The notes beneath the pieces are model-generated. The model searched no databases, was not told where the DNA came from, and saw only the letters and a program-made list of their open reading frames with translations. 64,000 nt of DNA from Larus michahellis (taxonomy: Eukaryota > Chordata > Aves > Charadriiformes > Laridae): contig NC_133897.1 in the NCBI RefSeq assembly GCF_964199755.1, forward strand, positions 75,199,080 through 75,263,079, in the 5' to 3' direction. The number at the start of each line of letters is the position of its first letter. Within the stretch, counting starts at the first letter, position 1. A program made the position numbers and the translations under genes. Shown piece after piece: positions 49,886-62,856 of the stretch.

Positions 49886-52197
49886 TTATTATTAAAATCA
49901 ATAATGAACTAAACTCAGGTCACAGTTGTCCTTTTCTTTTTAAGATGCCCATTTTTTTGTAGTAAACGGTGCCTTTAACATAATCAGTGAAGAACAAATT
50001 TAGTGAACTTTCAGGTTTACTTGTTCATGCTCGTCTCTCAGTAAGGATTGCATACATGCATTTAACCATTTAAAAATATTGCACTGGCTATCATGGCAAC
50101 AGTGGGATGAAGGATTAAGAATGTTATACCCCTCAAGTGCACCAGTTGTTTTGCAGCGAGCTGGGTCCATGAAGCATCTCTAGGAGGGAGTCCAGGGTGG
50201 AAGTCCCGCAACGCTGCATTCCTGTTGCAGTTTGGTGCCGCACAAATGGATAAACCTGGTCCCTCGCCACCAGCCCATCACAGGGTGCCAGGGCAGGTTT
50301 GACAGCTGAAGGTTTGTGGGTGGCTCCAGCATGCAAGGTCTGAGCAAAGCCATTCTTTTTGTGGGTAAGAAGCTCTTTCTTCTCTTGGCAAGCATGTTTT
50401 GTGTTGCCCCTGTTAGCTCTTGTGCTCAGGGTGAGGAAATAGGTGGAAAAGTTTGCTGCTCTGTCCGTGGAGATTTCAGCCCTTTCCAGAGCCCATGTGT
50501 TAGCTTCTAGGAAGGGAAGTTGGTATAATTAGAATAATTTAGGAGGATACAGCTCTTCAGTGAGTCCATCCCTCTTGGGCTTGGGATTGCCTGCAGTGAC
50601 TACAGCAGGCCATGAAGGAAAACTGGTAGATGTACAGACTTTTATTTAAACTTCATACTGCACCATATTTAGTATGCCTTTCCCTGGATACTTGTTTGGG
50701 TTAGGAGTAGCTACCAGGGCAGTGAGGAAAGAAAAAAAGAAGAACCTCTAGGAGTCTTTCAAACTCCTATTTGAACTTGGTGATGTGCTAAAGAATTTGT
50801 ATGAGACAGTCTTTTATTTTTTTTGTCTTCTTCTTCTGTTCCCCACCCCACCCCACACCCTGCCCCCGCCCCCTCAAAGCAGGCTAGGAAATCTGTAGTA
50901 TATCACTTTGTATTCTGCATCTACTTGATCGCTCTTTACTATGCTAATGAAAAACTAATATTTGACTTGCCTGTTTGGGGGAGGCAGGAGTACTTCTGTA
51001 AGAGTGAGCAGAATTTTTCAAGAATATTATAAGTCCTGTTTGCATCAAAACCATGTGTTCCTAAGGCCATGCCTTGAGACCTTGTGAGCCAGGAGCTAAC
51101 ACTGTATGCATCCTTAAAACTGAAATAATGGGAGGTCCATAACTGTTGTGGTATGGGCACATTGGCTCTAAGTATCTGAATGAAGCTGACCTTTTACATA
51201 CTAATGTTCCATAGCTGCTAATAAAACAAAAAGCATTTTTTTCAGAGATGGAAGTAGAAAGAAATATTACTAATACTTTAGTAAGGTCTATGTATTCTTG
51301 CTGCAATGAAATGAGAAAGGTCAAATTTTCTCTCCCATCTTTTCTTTTTTTTTTGTGTTCTCTAACTTCTCACCCATCTTTGTTGTACTAATGAAATTAA
51401 GATATCCTTCATGATATAACTGTGAGCTAGGGGGATCTAAATTACCTTCATCTGGCATCATTCCAGTATACTATAAATGAGGTAATTGTCCTTGACTATA
51501 AAATTTGCATTTTCAAGACTTAATTGCTATCATTACATCTTTTTGTAATTCTATTAATTTAACTGAATGGAGCATTTGGTTTTATGGTAAAAATTTGCAT
51601 TAAAACATTGTACATCTAAATAGAATTTTAATATTTGCGTCAAAAGCTCGGTACAGTTGTCCCACAGGACCTAAGTAATTTCGCAAGAAGAGAATAGGAA
51701 GCAGTCGCACTTTAGGTCAACAAACAGGTTTTCCTTTGATGAATATTAATAGAACTTGCTGTAACAGGCTTCGTGTGCTGAAAATCACTCCCGCCTGAGC
51801 TCTGCAAAAGTCTTATTAATCTATGAATTCCATACCATAATTGTCAACAGGAAATGTATTTGCCCAGATACAGCGTAGGTAGGATGTATGTTTGCTCTGT
51901 CCAGGAAGGATGTGCACCAAAGAGCTCTGTCTTTTTAAGGAATCACTCCTTCCCCCTTTGAGTCCCCCTATGCTTTACTGCTGCTTGAGAAAGCACTGAA
52001 TATGCAATCAACACTTTCTCTACATGTGTGCATGTAGTCGTCTAGCCAAGGTCCACCATGCTATGGAATAAATTAATTGGTCAGTATGTGAGTAGCTGTC
52101 AGGAAAGTATTTCTGTCTTGACATTACATAGTTAATACTGCATAACCGTTTAGACCTTCTCTTTTTTATTTTTCTTCCTTTCTTCATTCCTTTTTAG
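49886..52197. other. Noncoding DNA with a C-rich tract
   Basis: No gene recognised. A C-rich stretch at 50,841 and a pyrimidine-rich run at 52,156-52,195 immediately before the next candidate exon are the notable structures. Confidence 0.5.
50841..50873 (-). repeat. C-rich tract (G-runs on minus strand)
   Basis: At least four runs of three to five C (CCCCACCCCACCCCACACCC, then CCCCCGCCCCC). On the minus strand this fits a G-quadruplex pattern and on the plus strand an i-motif pattern. Confidence 0.75.
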
Positions 52198-52333
52198 CAA
52201 CATAAGGTACTTTGGCCATGAAAAGGGTGTGGAGAAAAGGGTAGAGCAGTGTGAGGAATCTGAAGTGGCTGAATATATTGCAATTGCAACGATGCCATAT
52301 GCCCTCTTTTTATATATGGGGCCCAGCGGTAAG
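52198..52333 (+). CDS. Candidate internal coding exon, unknown protein
   Basis: Product not recognised. A long pyrimidine-rich run ending TTTTTAG at 52,197 and a strong donor (AAG followed by GTAAGA) at 52,334 bound 136 bases. One frame is open throughout: one base completes a split codon, then 45 codons read NIRYFGHEKGVEKRVEQCEE and end YALFLYMGPSGK. The frame runs on for only a few codons past the donor. The first half is charged and the second half hydrophobic. An alternative donor lies five bases upstream. Incoming phase is not compatible with the phase-0 end of the 47,254-47,373 candidate unless other exons intervene. It may be chance. Confidence 0.25.
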
Positions 52334-53520
52334 GTAAGACTGCATTACTGAGCATACACAATTTGCAACGGAGTCAACTTTGTTGTAGTGGATTGACTTG
52401 GCACTTGGTGCAGTGGGACCTGACGTCAGGTCTTTGGAGGTATTTAAGCCACTAGATCCCTTGGGGGTCTGGGGTCCCAGTCTTGGTCAGGCACTCCAGG
52501 TAACAACAGACACATGGATGGGAAGACAGCATTCCATGTTGGTCAGACAAGTCCGCTATTTTCCATGCCATGTTAATAAATACGATTGAGTTGTATAACT
52601 TATTTATGAAAGTAATAAAGCTAGATTTGTGTTATATTGAATATGTCTGTGTTTTTCTTTTGAAAACAATTTTTTTTGCAACATGTGAGTAATATTTCAC
52701 AAGAGATAAAGTCTGCTTGTGACAGAAATCTCATTAACTACTCTTAATATATGTTGTATTTACTGGACTTCATAATCATCGTGTAATTAAGCTTCACAAC
52801 TGGCTTGTGAAGCAGAGAAGATGAAGGATGTCTCCATTAAAGAGATTTATGGGACGATGAAATTAAAGAAAGATTTCTGAAAGTGTATAGGTACCAATCC
52901 TCATTGGTTTCAGTGCCTAAATACCTCTGGGGGACTGAAGCTCTTGCAAAGTTGTGTAGTAAGACACCGGTGCCAGGCTAGACCCAAACCTTGGAGCATA
53001 GGGTGAAGCCTCTATATGAGATCATGACTTCTGGGCAAGTGCCAGAGTCACTTTGCCTTCTGAGCCTGTCTCCTGAATGCCAATCACACTTCCTCACTTT
53101 GGGCACTGTATGATGATTCGAGGTAGGCTGGAAATGCAACATAAAATAGACGAGCAGGTAACAGTCCTGTTTCTTCTACAGCCACCCATATATGCAACAT
53201 TTCTGTAGGAGTCTGGGTCTTTACTGGAAAAAATTTATGTCACAGATGGGGGGAAAAGGCTGCTGAGAGCTACAGCTCAGTGCTGAGTCTCTCAGTCCTA
53301 CAGGCATCATCTCTACTCTGCCATTGGAGTCTGCTGTTTTGTTCTAGGCACGTGCACAGGGTAAGAAGGCTCCCAGGGCATCTGCTCTACACAAAGACTC
53401 ATTTTTTCCACTTCAGGGAGGACCCTGTGCATGTTCATTCTTAACAGGTGAATTTCATTTGATGTGAACATTATGCTAAGGCTGAATTTCTAGGCAGTTT
53501 ATATGATAGTGCATTAGAAG

Positions 53521-53563
53521 AAGAAAAAAAAACAACAAAAAAACCCCAAATCCAAACCAAAAT
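53521..53563 (+). repeat. A/C-rich low-complexity tract
   Basis: A run of A interrupted by C (AACAACAAAAAAACCCC type), similar in make-up to the tracts at 26,988 and 61,468. Confidence 0.8.
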
Positions 53564-55650
53564 GCATATTCTTTTGAAAAATCCAGGTTTAGCTGTTAGC
53601 GTCAATTATTTCAAACACCTACTGACTTTTCTGGCACATCTTTCTCATTGGATCTTGGAAGTGATTTTATGTGCTTTAAGCATTTGATCACATAATCAGC
53701 TTCTGCAAACCCAATGCAAAGGATCCTGAGTATTGTCCTGGCAGACAGTCACATCAAACCTGACACAGAAACAAACATAAGGGAACAATTGTTGTTAAAA
53801 CACATTGCATCACTTTGCATGCTAAAGCATTTGCTCTGGTAATCCACCATGCTGACGTGTCCCTCTGCTGATGCCATCTGAGCAGGGACTGCATCCTTAA
53901 AGTTGACATGTGCATCGCATTACAGCAGTGACTTTGTTATGTATCATCGGCATAATGGATATTCAGAAGAGATTCATAATCTTGAAAGGTGGCTTGAATC
54001 CACAGATCTCATCCATGTTCTGGTGACTCAGAGCATTTTGGAAGCTCATTTTATAACATCTCACGCTGGCTTGGGCAAAGGCAAAGTAAACAGTCGCCTA
54101 GGGCAGCAGACTTAGGAGAGAGGCAGTCCAGGTCTCGTTTCCTACTCACTGTCTGCTGATGACAACAGGAATACAATCCCTCAACCTGCCTCTCCACTGG
54201 CCCTCCCACTCACCTTTCTCCAGTTTAATTCTTGTGGAAATCTAAAGACATCTTTTAGCCTTCTCCCTGTCGCTTTTTTTCTCATTCACCCTCCCTTTAA
54301 AACTCCTGCGGGTTTCTCCTAGCTTTTCTCCTCCAAGGACATTCTACTGCTTCCTACTTGGACCGTTCCAGGAGTGAGGGGATTCCCTGTTCCCTCCCAG
54401 CCTCACATCTCTTTCTGCAAATAACTATTTACTCCTCTTTTTTTTGTGCCTTTGCTGAATAACCTCAGCCAGCCTAGGGTTTGTGGTAGCATGACCTATG
54501 TGAGAAATACACGTTCCTGTGCAAAAGTATACCGGGTCATTTGCCTGTTGATAGCCATTGCTTTAAAAGAGCTTGTTCACATTAGGGAAAAAGCAGACAG
54601 ATGTAGAAATCTTTGTTGTGTTGCTTATGATTCACGAGATTAAACGAGACAAAAGTAAGATGGTGTCAGCATGTTACTGAATCCCTCGAAAGGTGTGGCT
54701 TGCCCTGTTGGTAATGCTTTTCATGCAATGTAAAATTAGATTGCAGAATTCATTGCAATGGGATGTTGTAGAAGACAAAAGGCCGCTTCAAAACGGAATG
54801 AGGCAAATTGTTCCATCAATGACTGTTAAATGCGGTTATCTTGATGCAGCATCAAGCTCAGGAAACCCCTAAAAGTGGTTGCTGGAAGCTATTTGGTCAA
54901 ACCAGTGCAAGGATCACGATCTCCACTGACCAAGGCTGAGCTTTCAGTCCCGCTTAATAATATCTACCTCGTGGTTAAGGTGCACTACCGTGGACTTAGT
55001 CATCTGAAAGTCATGTCATTTGAAAGTGAAGCTAAAGGAAGCCTATTCCAAGTGGCAGTTTCTCCTCTCTGTGTTGAAAACACTTTAGGAGAGATAAATT
55101 ATCTAGATTAGGTGCTGCCTACTTCTCTTATGACTTGTACTTTTGTCCAATGAGCTTGGTGGCTTTGTCTGTAAAAATGAGCAGGGTTCCGAAAAGACTG
55201 TTTGCTCTTCCTAGCAATAAAGCAAGACCTCAGCGAGCCTGTGTGGGTGTTGTTCATACATGTACTATGTGTTCTTCTGCATGTATTTATTTTTCCCCTG
55301 TCTCAAAGCTTTGGATTGCCTTAACTTGCTCATCTTGGCCAATTCCACCTCCTTCTGGCACACGTGATATGCATTCATTCCCTCAACCTATACTGAAAGA
55401 AGCTGCAGAGCTGTGCGACCCTTTTAGAATGAGAAAACAACAACCTTCCCTTGAGAGTAATGCAAGTTCCTGAAATCAGTAGACTGGCAATTTGAATTAT
55501 GGCTTCCCCAAGTGATGACAGAAGTCTCTGTAAGGCTTCTTACACATTGATGTATGTACAACTACCATACGTAAGAGAGGAGCAGATCCTTCGCTCATTT
55601 GACTCATTATTTTTGCCTAAGGAAGTGGAGTTTACATATGTAGGCATTAA

Positions 55651-55665
55651 TTTATTTATTTATTT
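55651..55665 (+). repeat. (TTTA)n microsatellite
   Basis: Nearly four TTTA units. Confidence 0.8.
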
Positions 55666-58600
55666 GCTGCATTCGCTGTCTCAGATCCCTGCTGGCAATG
55701 GTTGTTATCAACACAATCTTGCGAAGAGAAGCAGGGAACTGTGAGTAATTTGCCAAGTGTGAGGTCAAACACGATGTTTTTGCTTACTGCTCTCAAAATC
55801 TTAATTAGTACAATACCTCCAGTAAGTGTTGTGATCTCTTCAGGAATCGATAAGGTGGTGCTGGTGGTGCCTTGGTGGGGTGTTTAGAAAGGATGGGGAG
55901 AAAGCTTTCACGGTGGCAAAGAATACATTAATGGTTGGCAATGATCTTGCTCTGTGTTCTTTTAATGCTCTTCAGGCAGATCTCAAGGAGGCTCCGTAAC
56001 TGTGACTGAGGATAAAAGTGTGGCCTGGTGTCACTGGAGTTAATAACAGCTTGCTAGTGCCTTCTGGGTACAAGGAGGATTTGGCACTACGCATGCCAGT
56101 GGGGTTATAGCAGGACTTTTGCCTGGGGCTCAGGGAGGTTCAACAGGGGTTCAAGGTTCGAGCAGGCAGAGCTGCAGGGAACTTAAGTGGTACAAGGAAG
56201 CATTACCTAATTTTGACATCCAGAACCTAACTATGCTTGCTGTTTCTGGGAAGGACACATTATTCCTTCTGTTCAGCCTGAGACTTCAGTGGGATTGGTA
56301 TCTCAGATTCTTCTTTCTTAACCTGTCCTCTGTTCAATCAAGTAAAAATTGGATTCCATATCTCTTCTTCCTTTAAGAAATAAGTATCTGTAGATACACA
56401 TCTCTAAAATAAACTTCCAAATGTTTGGAGGCTTATCTCTCATTAATTGTATATGGCTATCTTTTCTCTGTTACTTTCTAATCTCTTAAAAATTTTACTT
56501 ATAGAAAAGTGATAGCATTTTAGCTGATAATTCTGCAGGTAATGAATTGGACTTTGACAGACACTCAGCAAAGAGCCTCTGGATGTAAAAATGAAACTGC
56601 TGGTGGTAAAGAATAATCCGTACTAACCACTGGAAGCAGGCTGCAAAAATCCAGGTTGCTGAGCAATGCCTACGTTGCAAAATAAGAACATGGTCAAGTA
56701 CAACAAACCTGTGGTCCATATGCCTTCGTTCCCCTTTGGAGTCTGCTAACTCTGCTGTAGCTGAGATTTAGATCAATTACCCTACACACTGCTGAGATCA
56801 TGTTTTTTGCTGACAGGCAGGCTCGTATCCTACTCGCTCCCATCCATCTCAGCCGCGTTAGCAGCTTCAAAGACATTAAGGAGTGAGAAAGCCTGACCGC
56901 CTTCTCAGCCCCAAGTGAGCTTGGGCAAAGTTTTTTTCACTCTGTGTTTGTGTGTGAGGTGAGTCTATGCAGACAGTAGGAGTAAAGCTGGATTGATCTG
57001 GGTGCTATGCAAAGGTCGATGTGTAGGTTACACCACAGTGGGCTACGCACCAAGGCATACGGAGTGGCAAAGTAGACTTTTTGAGGAGGTGTTTGTAGAT
57101 GCAATTTTTTTCAGTCCCTGATACCAATCTGTAGAGTTAATCTCCTTATGAGTCAATTTAAGATTTGTAGAAATGGTTAGGCTCAAACAGCATGAATACA
57201 TCTTTATTTTTAAGACACTTGATCTAAAACTGTTTCTGAAAAACATTTTTCTATTAAATGTGATTTTCTTAATATTCTTGCCTTATACCATTCTGGTTTA
57301 ACAGCTAAGGCAGAAAAGGCATGCTTTTTAAAGCATTCATTGTTGTTATTTTTTAAAAAAAAATGCACTTGGCTTCTGGAAAGGTCAGTAAGTTCATTTT
57401 AAGTTGTAGTGGAACACCAAACAAGTACTTGTCTATCCATTTGTGGCTTAGCCCCACTTCCTGAAGTTTTCCATGCATGTATCGAGGGGTTTTTTTTCCA
57501 TCTCTCAAAGTGCTCTGTTTATTATTCTTACAGTTTAAAGTTTTCGTCTTTCCTAGCCATCGGTTTGTCAGTTATGATCAAGTGTCAAAATGAAAGCAAA
57601 CATAAGTATCAATTATCAAAAATTACTTGGTCTGTTTACATATTGCTTAGCAGAAAGGATTTTTCTCTCAATGCATACCGGATGTGAATTGTAACTAGAC
57701 ACATGAGTTGTCTACATACTCATTTTCACATCTAAAATCTAACAGCTAGGTTGGGTAATCCAGTATTTACCTGCTAGGCATGGAGTTCTTGCAGTATATG
57801 CACAATATTTTTAAATCTTTTAATACTGGAGGTTATTCAAATATATTTCAAGTACCATTTTTTCTACACGAGGAATTTTTTAGTCTTTTCTCCATAGGAA
57901 AGCTACAATAGCATCTCAGGTTACCTGATCTTCCTACTTTAAATTCTTTTGCATTTTTTTCTCTCCTTCTGCCACACTTTATTTTTTGCTGAACAAAATG
58001 ATAGGCAAGACTAAGATTTAGGAAAAAAAAAATGAGGTAGAAGCATCACACTGAAAAAGGTCACTTTTAATTTTACTACCATAAAACATAATCTTTACTT
58101 AATTATGGGGGAAAAAAAAATCAAACCTTTGCTGATATTTTAGAATTTCCTTTTCACTTAATATGTAAGGGAAGCTATTTTTTGGAATCCATCATTTTTC
58201 AGTTTATAATCAGATTTTCCATTTCAGTACAATTGTAAAGAATTATAGACAATCATATTCTCTCCATTAGAAGGAAAAACAGCAAATGGGGTAAACTGAC
58301 AGTTCTCAAGATTCATGGTTTTTTTTAAGACAATATAAAGATTTCCGTTTGCTCTCACACTAGTTTGTAGAGCATATGCTGCAGAGCCCCTTGTCATGCA
58401 AGCTTTCCTCCTTTATACATCCACTGTGAAGCATTCTTAACCCAGTCTAGAAATGCAAAGAGTTTGCTCCAAATTGGAAGGGGCCTGTCCATTTGGTGTC
58501 CATTGGGTCTGCCCAGATGGGAGAAAAATCAAACAAAAGCCCAGCTCCATGTGCCCGATGGTTGTCTATTTCCACCTTAGCCTCTGTGTCAATGTTAACT

Positions 58601-61467
58601 GCTTATTGGGTGAGCCGAAGTAGATCCCTGAGTTCACAACAAGACTTTAGAAAGTTATTTCTGGCTGTTTCAGCATAAAAATATGGCTCTGTTGATTGGA
58701 TGGCAGGAATGAGGACTTAGACTATAAACCGGTTTAGGCAATGATGCTGTTATTCTTTCACTTGGTTAATGGTGATTCAAATCATAAGCTAATGCTTTCC
58801 ACATAGATGGTAGAACAACTGCTGCCTTGAGGAAAATCAAAACATTCCACTTTTAAAATATATTTATAAAGCCATATAAATATATTTTTCATGTTGTGTC
58901 CCTGGGAACATTTAAGCCCAAGCAGGGTTAGGAGTAGAGTTGCTGAAATATTGCAGTGAGAGCTGTCATCAAGCCCCTTCTAGCGTTTGGGTCACTTTGG
59001 CACCTGCAGTCTTGAGATTTCAAAGCTTGCAAACTCAACTCAACCTTAGTCTGAGCTACTCCTTCAGAGATTTGCACCTCTGACAGGTAGTTCTGTTGAA
59101 ACTGGCAAGAAGCCTGCAAATTTTTGCCAATCATGGCAGATTGTTTCAATGTTTTTTACCCTTGATGTAACGATGGTCTACTGGAATCCCTGGGTTTTCA
59201 GGTATGAAGCCATTGAACCTTTCCCCACTGGTAAAGAATCATCTATTCACTCTGTTTTCTCTTAAAAGCTTTCGGGTTATCTGCACACAAGTTTGCACTC
59301 CACCTCTGTACAGATACCTAATTTCCTTCTCTCTGAAAGCCACTGAGATGTCCCATTGTGCTTTTCCCTGCCGCTGAAATATCCGCAGCACTTCTTGATA
59401 CCATCAGTAGGCTGCTGGTGTGGAGCTGGGCTCCATTTCTTCCTTTCTTTGCTGGTGTAAAAGGATTGCAGAAAAGCCTACGTGTGGACGAGGGTGAGAG
59501 CAGAACGATGGCAATCCCTGGCTGGCCAGCGGCCCCTCAGGGTACCGTTACCATCCAGCGTAATGCACAGAAGCCTGTAATAACTCGTGTCTGTTTTGGG
59601 TATGGAGGCAGAAGAAAGGGAACATATGACTTTCTTCTGTGACTTACTGCCCTGTAAAAGGATTTTAAAGAATCTTTGGGGAAAAATTTGGGCCTCAGAT
59701 GCACACATGTGGATCTCATTGATTTCATAGGAGGCAATGCAAGTGTGTACATTAACAGACAGAATATAGCTTTTGATCTTTAAGAGCAATTAATATAAAA
59801 TATGGAATTACACTACCGTGTAACAGGATATTTTTTACTACTTTGTTAAAAGTACTCCCCAAACTCAAATACAAACCAACACAGCTTCCCAGGCCATGGT
59901 CTTATAATGGCATACCTTTGCCAATGCTTATCACCTTCTGACGCTGTTTGTAAATGTATTTGACTGTTACGCTTTGAACTTCAGTAAAACATTTGTACTT
60001 AATTAAAAAACAAGACCAAGCACCTTCCTGTCCTCACGTGTGTCCATGCTCAGGAATGGCATTATGATTGGAAGAGAAAGGAGAAATAACTGTCCTGACT
60101 CTCTGCAGGGAATCCTCCATGACCGTTTCTTTCCTGCTGCCACGTGAGACACAGCCGTGGTGGCTAAGCCCTCGTTCCATAAGCATGCAAGCACAAAGTA
60201 TTGCAGCACGTGCTGACTGATATGAGCCTGCAGGCTGCCAAGAGCCTCTCATAGCTAATATCTGAAGGAGTGTGATGGATTAAAAACCTCTGCTGGCATA
60301 GACCTTGCAGGGGCATGCAAGACTGACAGCTTGAGGGTGGCTCCCCAGGGTCTACACCTTGAAATCGCTGCAGTCGCACCTACATGCAAGTGGGTGGTAG
60401 TAAAATGCAACGAACCTCAACTGGAGGCGTCTTTGCTTTCGTTTTACCTACCTGAAATTCTCAGTGTGTTGGACTGACAGATGTGTTGACCATGAAATCT
60501 GAAGCAGCTTCTGTCTGGAAAGGTTCCCACAAGTGTTGCCCACAGGAAACAAGTCCAGGAATGAGCAAGAGGGATCTCTGCCTGTGACGGGCTCTCTGTG
60601 AGAACAGCAAACTCTTCTCAAAATGTTTCTTCATCAGTGAAACGGCACAATGTACCTCTTGCAGCAAAGGGAGTTAATGTAAGATCTTTCCAGGTCTCTT
60701 TATTAAGCTGTTGAATTGCAAATAAAAGGGAGCTAAACTGTAGGAGTCACTTTGTCAAGGTAACAGTCTTGGGGGAAAAGGAGGATTCTTATATCAGCTC
60801 AGAACAAGAATTTACACGTTTCCATTTGAAATGAGCTGTGGTCTTGTTCGCTGCTCCCCACTCTGTGAGCAATACAAGAGGCCTTTCTCCTGAAAGGTTT
60901 CCGTAAGTCTCCCCAGACATAAGACTGGTTTTGTTCCTGCTTTCGTACTTGAGCCTCTCAATCTTTTTGGCTGAAGTATTCAGTATACATTCACTTTCAG
61001 TCAGAAACCGAATCTAGAAAATTTCCATCTGAAGCTCTAGGTGAGATTTTAGGAAGCTGTGAACAGCAACGGGGAGAGTAATAACAGAAACATGTATGCA
61101 GCCCCAGCCATAAATGGCACTTGCATTTTAGCAACAATATATACATATCTTTTACTGTATTTCTATTTTGCTGAATCTAAGTCCAATAGACTGAATATTC
61201 TTTGCTATTAAGCTTCATAGATCACAGCTGAAGTCATAATATTCTATGAAAAGCCATCTAGCTCAAAGAGTTTTGATTGCTTGTAGTTTTATTGTTAAGT
61301 TGATTGTATCAGATGCTATTTATTCCATTCAGATCCACACCTATAAAACATTTAATATTATTTTTGATGAAACTAATTTGGTAAGCCACTTTTTTGTCCC
61401 CCCCATCCCTTCAAACAAGACTGCCTGTAAAATTTTGCTGAAATAATTAAAGCTGCAGAGAGCTTTT

Positions 61468-61579
61468 AAAAAAAACCCAACAAACCAAAACAAAAACCCA
61501 CACAAAAACAAACACCAAAACAAGCCACAAAAAAAAAACAACCCACAAACCAAAACAAAAAAAAAACCAAAACCAAAAC
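61468..61579 (+). repeat. A/C-only low-complexity tract (CAAAA-like)
   Basis: About 112 bases made almost solely of A and C (a single G), in variable AAAAC, AACC and ACAC units. The complementary strand therefore holds a long stop-poor frame coding for F, L, G and W, which is an artefact. Confidence 0.92.
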
Positions 61580-62804
61580 TTTGTTTTTTCATGGCCTGTT
61601 AGACTATTAGAAAATAGTTATTTGTGGCAACTTGCTACAAAGGTAGAAGTGAGGAACAGAATACTACTGCTGATAGAAAAGTATTGACATAGCTGGGGAC
61701 CATGTACTACCTAGCACCCCTCCTCTGTCCTCTTCGTAGTGGAAAGATATGCCTGCAGTGCTTTGGAGAGGCGCGCACCTGAAAGTACCAGACTCCCTAC
61801 ATAATGCTGTGTTACAATGAACCTTTTCAGTGTGTAATACAGTAAAATTCCTGTTATCTGAATTCCATATTCTTCAATTACCGTAACTTGTGATTCAGAT
61901 AAATGGGAATCACTAAGATATAAACTTGCAGAGTTTATTAACTCACTGGATATTAATCTCTTCCTAGTATTATTTATATAATCTGCAGCATGATCTGGCA
62001 CATAGACACAGCAGGTTTAGTTTATTTATTTTACCAATTCAGCAAAATATCTCTTGCACCAAAAAATGCATTCATGTGAGACCTCAGGGTACAAATCTTA
62101 ATTTATGTTAACTGGACTTCATGCGTTCAAGGTTGGAAGTATACCCTAACAGATTCATCAGAAAAAAAAGAGTCAGTACAGATGAAAAATAAGAAATTAT
62201 TATCTGTACTGCAGCACACGTAGAGATAGGATGTGGAGATAGGATCTACCTTCATTCTTTTCCGGTTCCAGGAAGATTCTAGATAGTATTTTGGATTGGT
62301 TCTTTCTTCTATTTATATTAGCAGAACGGAGTAGAGAAGGTCTTGGGGCAACTGGAGCCCTGTGGTAAATTGACTAAAGTAGATGCAGAGAGATGATTCG
62401 TGAATTTTGTTCCTGGCATTGCAAACAAGGGAGGATGCTTAAGGTAGCTTTTCTGAACATCAAAGGTGCAGATAAAGTTTATTGTTCTGTGGGATACCTT
62501 AGTTGGATGTAGAGCTGCTCCTTAAAGATTAGGCCAGCATAATTAAACATGGGTGTACATGAAACGCTTAAATCTACAGCTTCTGCCTGCCTTTATGCTT
62601 AGCGTTCAGTTGGTGCTGAATGGTTGTTTCATTTTTTGGGTTTAGTTTGTTCATACAGCTAAAGTTTACCTAAGCTTATTTTCTCTGAAGTAAAATGTGT
62701 ACACTGGAGTCCAGAATGACCGGCCCTCTTTATGGTGCTGTGTTAACTTCTTGCTGACTGGCAGGGACAGGAAAGGCGATAGATATCGTCCCCCTGTAGA
62801 ATGA
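61580..62804. other. Noncoding DNA
   Basis: No gene recognised. A minus frame of 96 codons at 61,711-62,001 has no splice support. A small GGAGATAGGAT-type direct repeat occurs near 62,222-62,248. Confidence 0.5.
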
Positions 62805-62856
62805 GTGAATCAGGTATGTCTGATTTTGAGGTGAATCAGGTATGTCTGATTTTGAG
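62805..62856 (+). repeat. Exact tandem duplication, 26-bp unit x2
   Basis: A 26-base unit starting GTGAATCAGGTATG and ending TTTTGAG is present at 62,805-62,830 and repeated without change at 62,831-62,856. It is followed by the first four bases of a third copy. The identity points to a recent slippage event, about 0.9 kb upstream of the coding exon at 63,757. Confidence 0.95.

Larger units (their letters stand above)
52334..61467. other. Gene-free AT-rich DNA
   Basis: About 9 kb without a supportable gene. Features noted are an A/C-rich tract at 53,521, a (TTTA)n run at 55,651-55,665 and several A or T runs (for example 58,022-58,031 and 58,111-58,120). The frames at 54,875-55,111, 55,135-55,473 and 59,358-59,642 lack splice context. 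No interspersed repeat recognised. Confidence 0.5.

Noticed and set aside
54875..55473. Two consecutive plus-strand frames (78 and 112 codons)
   Set aside because: No splice signals or frame relation, and composition typical of random sequence.
56140..56170. GGTTCAAGGTTCGAGCA resembling a tRNA T-loop
   Set aside because: No matching acceptor stem, A box or anticodon arm at the expected distance, so not a tRNA or tRNA-derived SINE.
58473..58490. TTGGAAGGGGCCT resembling a reverse CR1 3' end
   Set aside because: Match too short, and the flanking CR1 sequence is absent.
61341..61592. 83-codon minus-strand frame rich in F, L, G and W
   Set aside because: It is the complement of an A/C-only low-complexity tract, so absence of stops is automatic.
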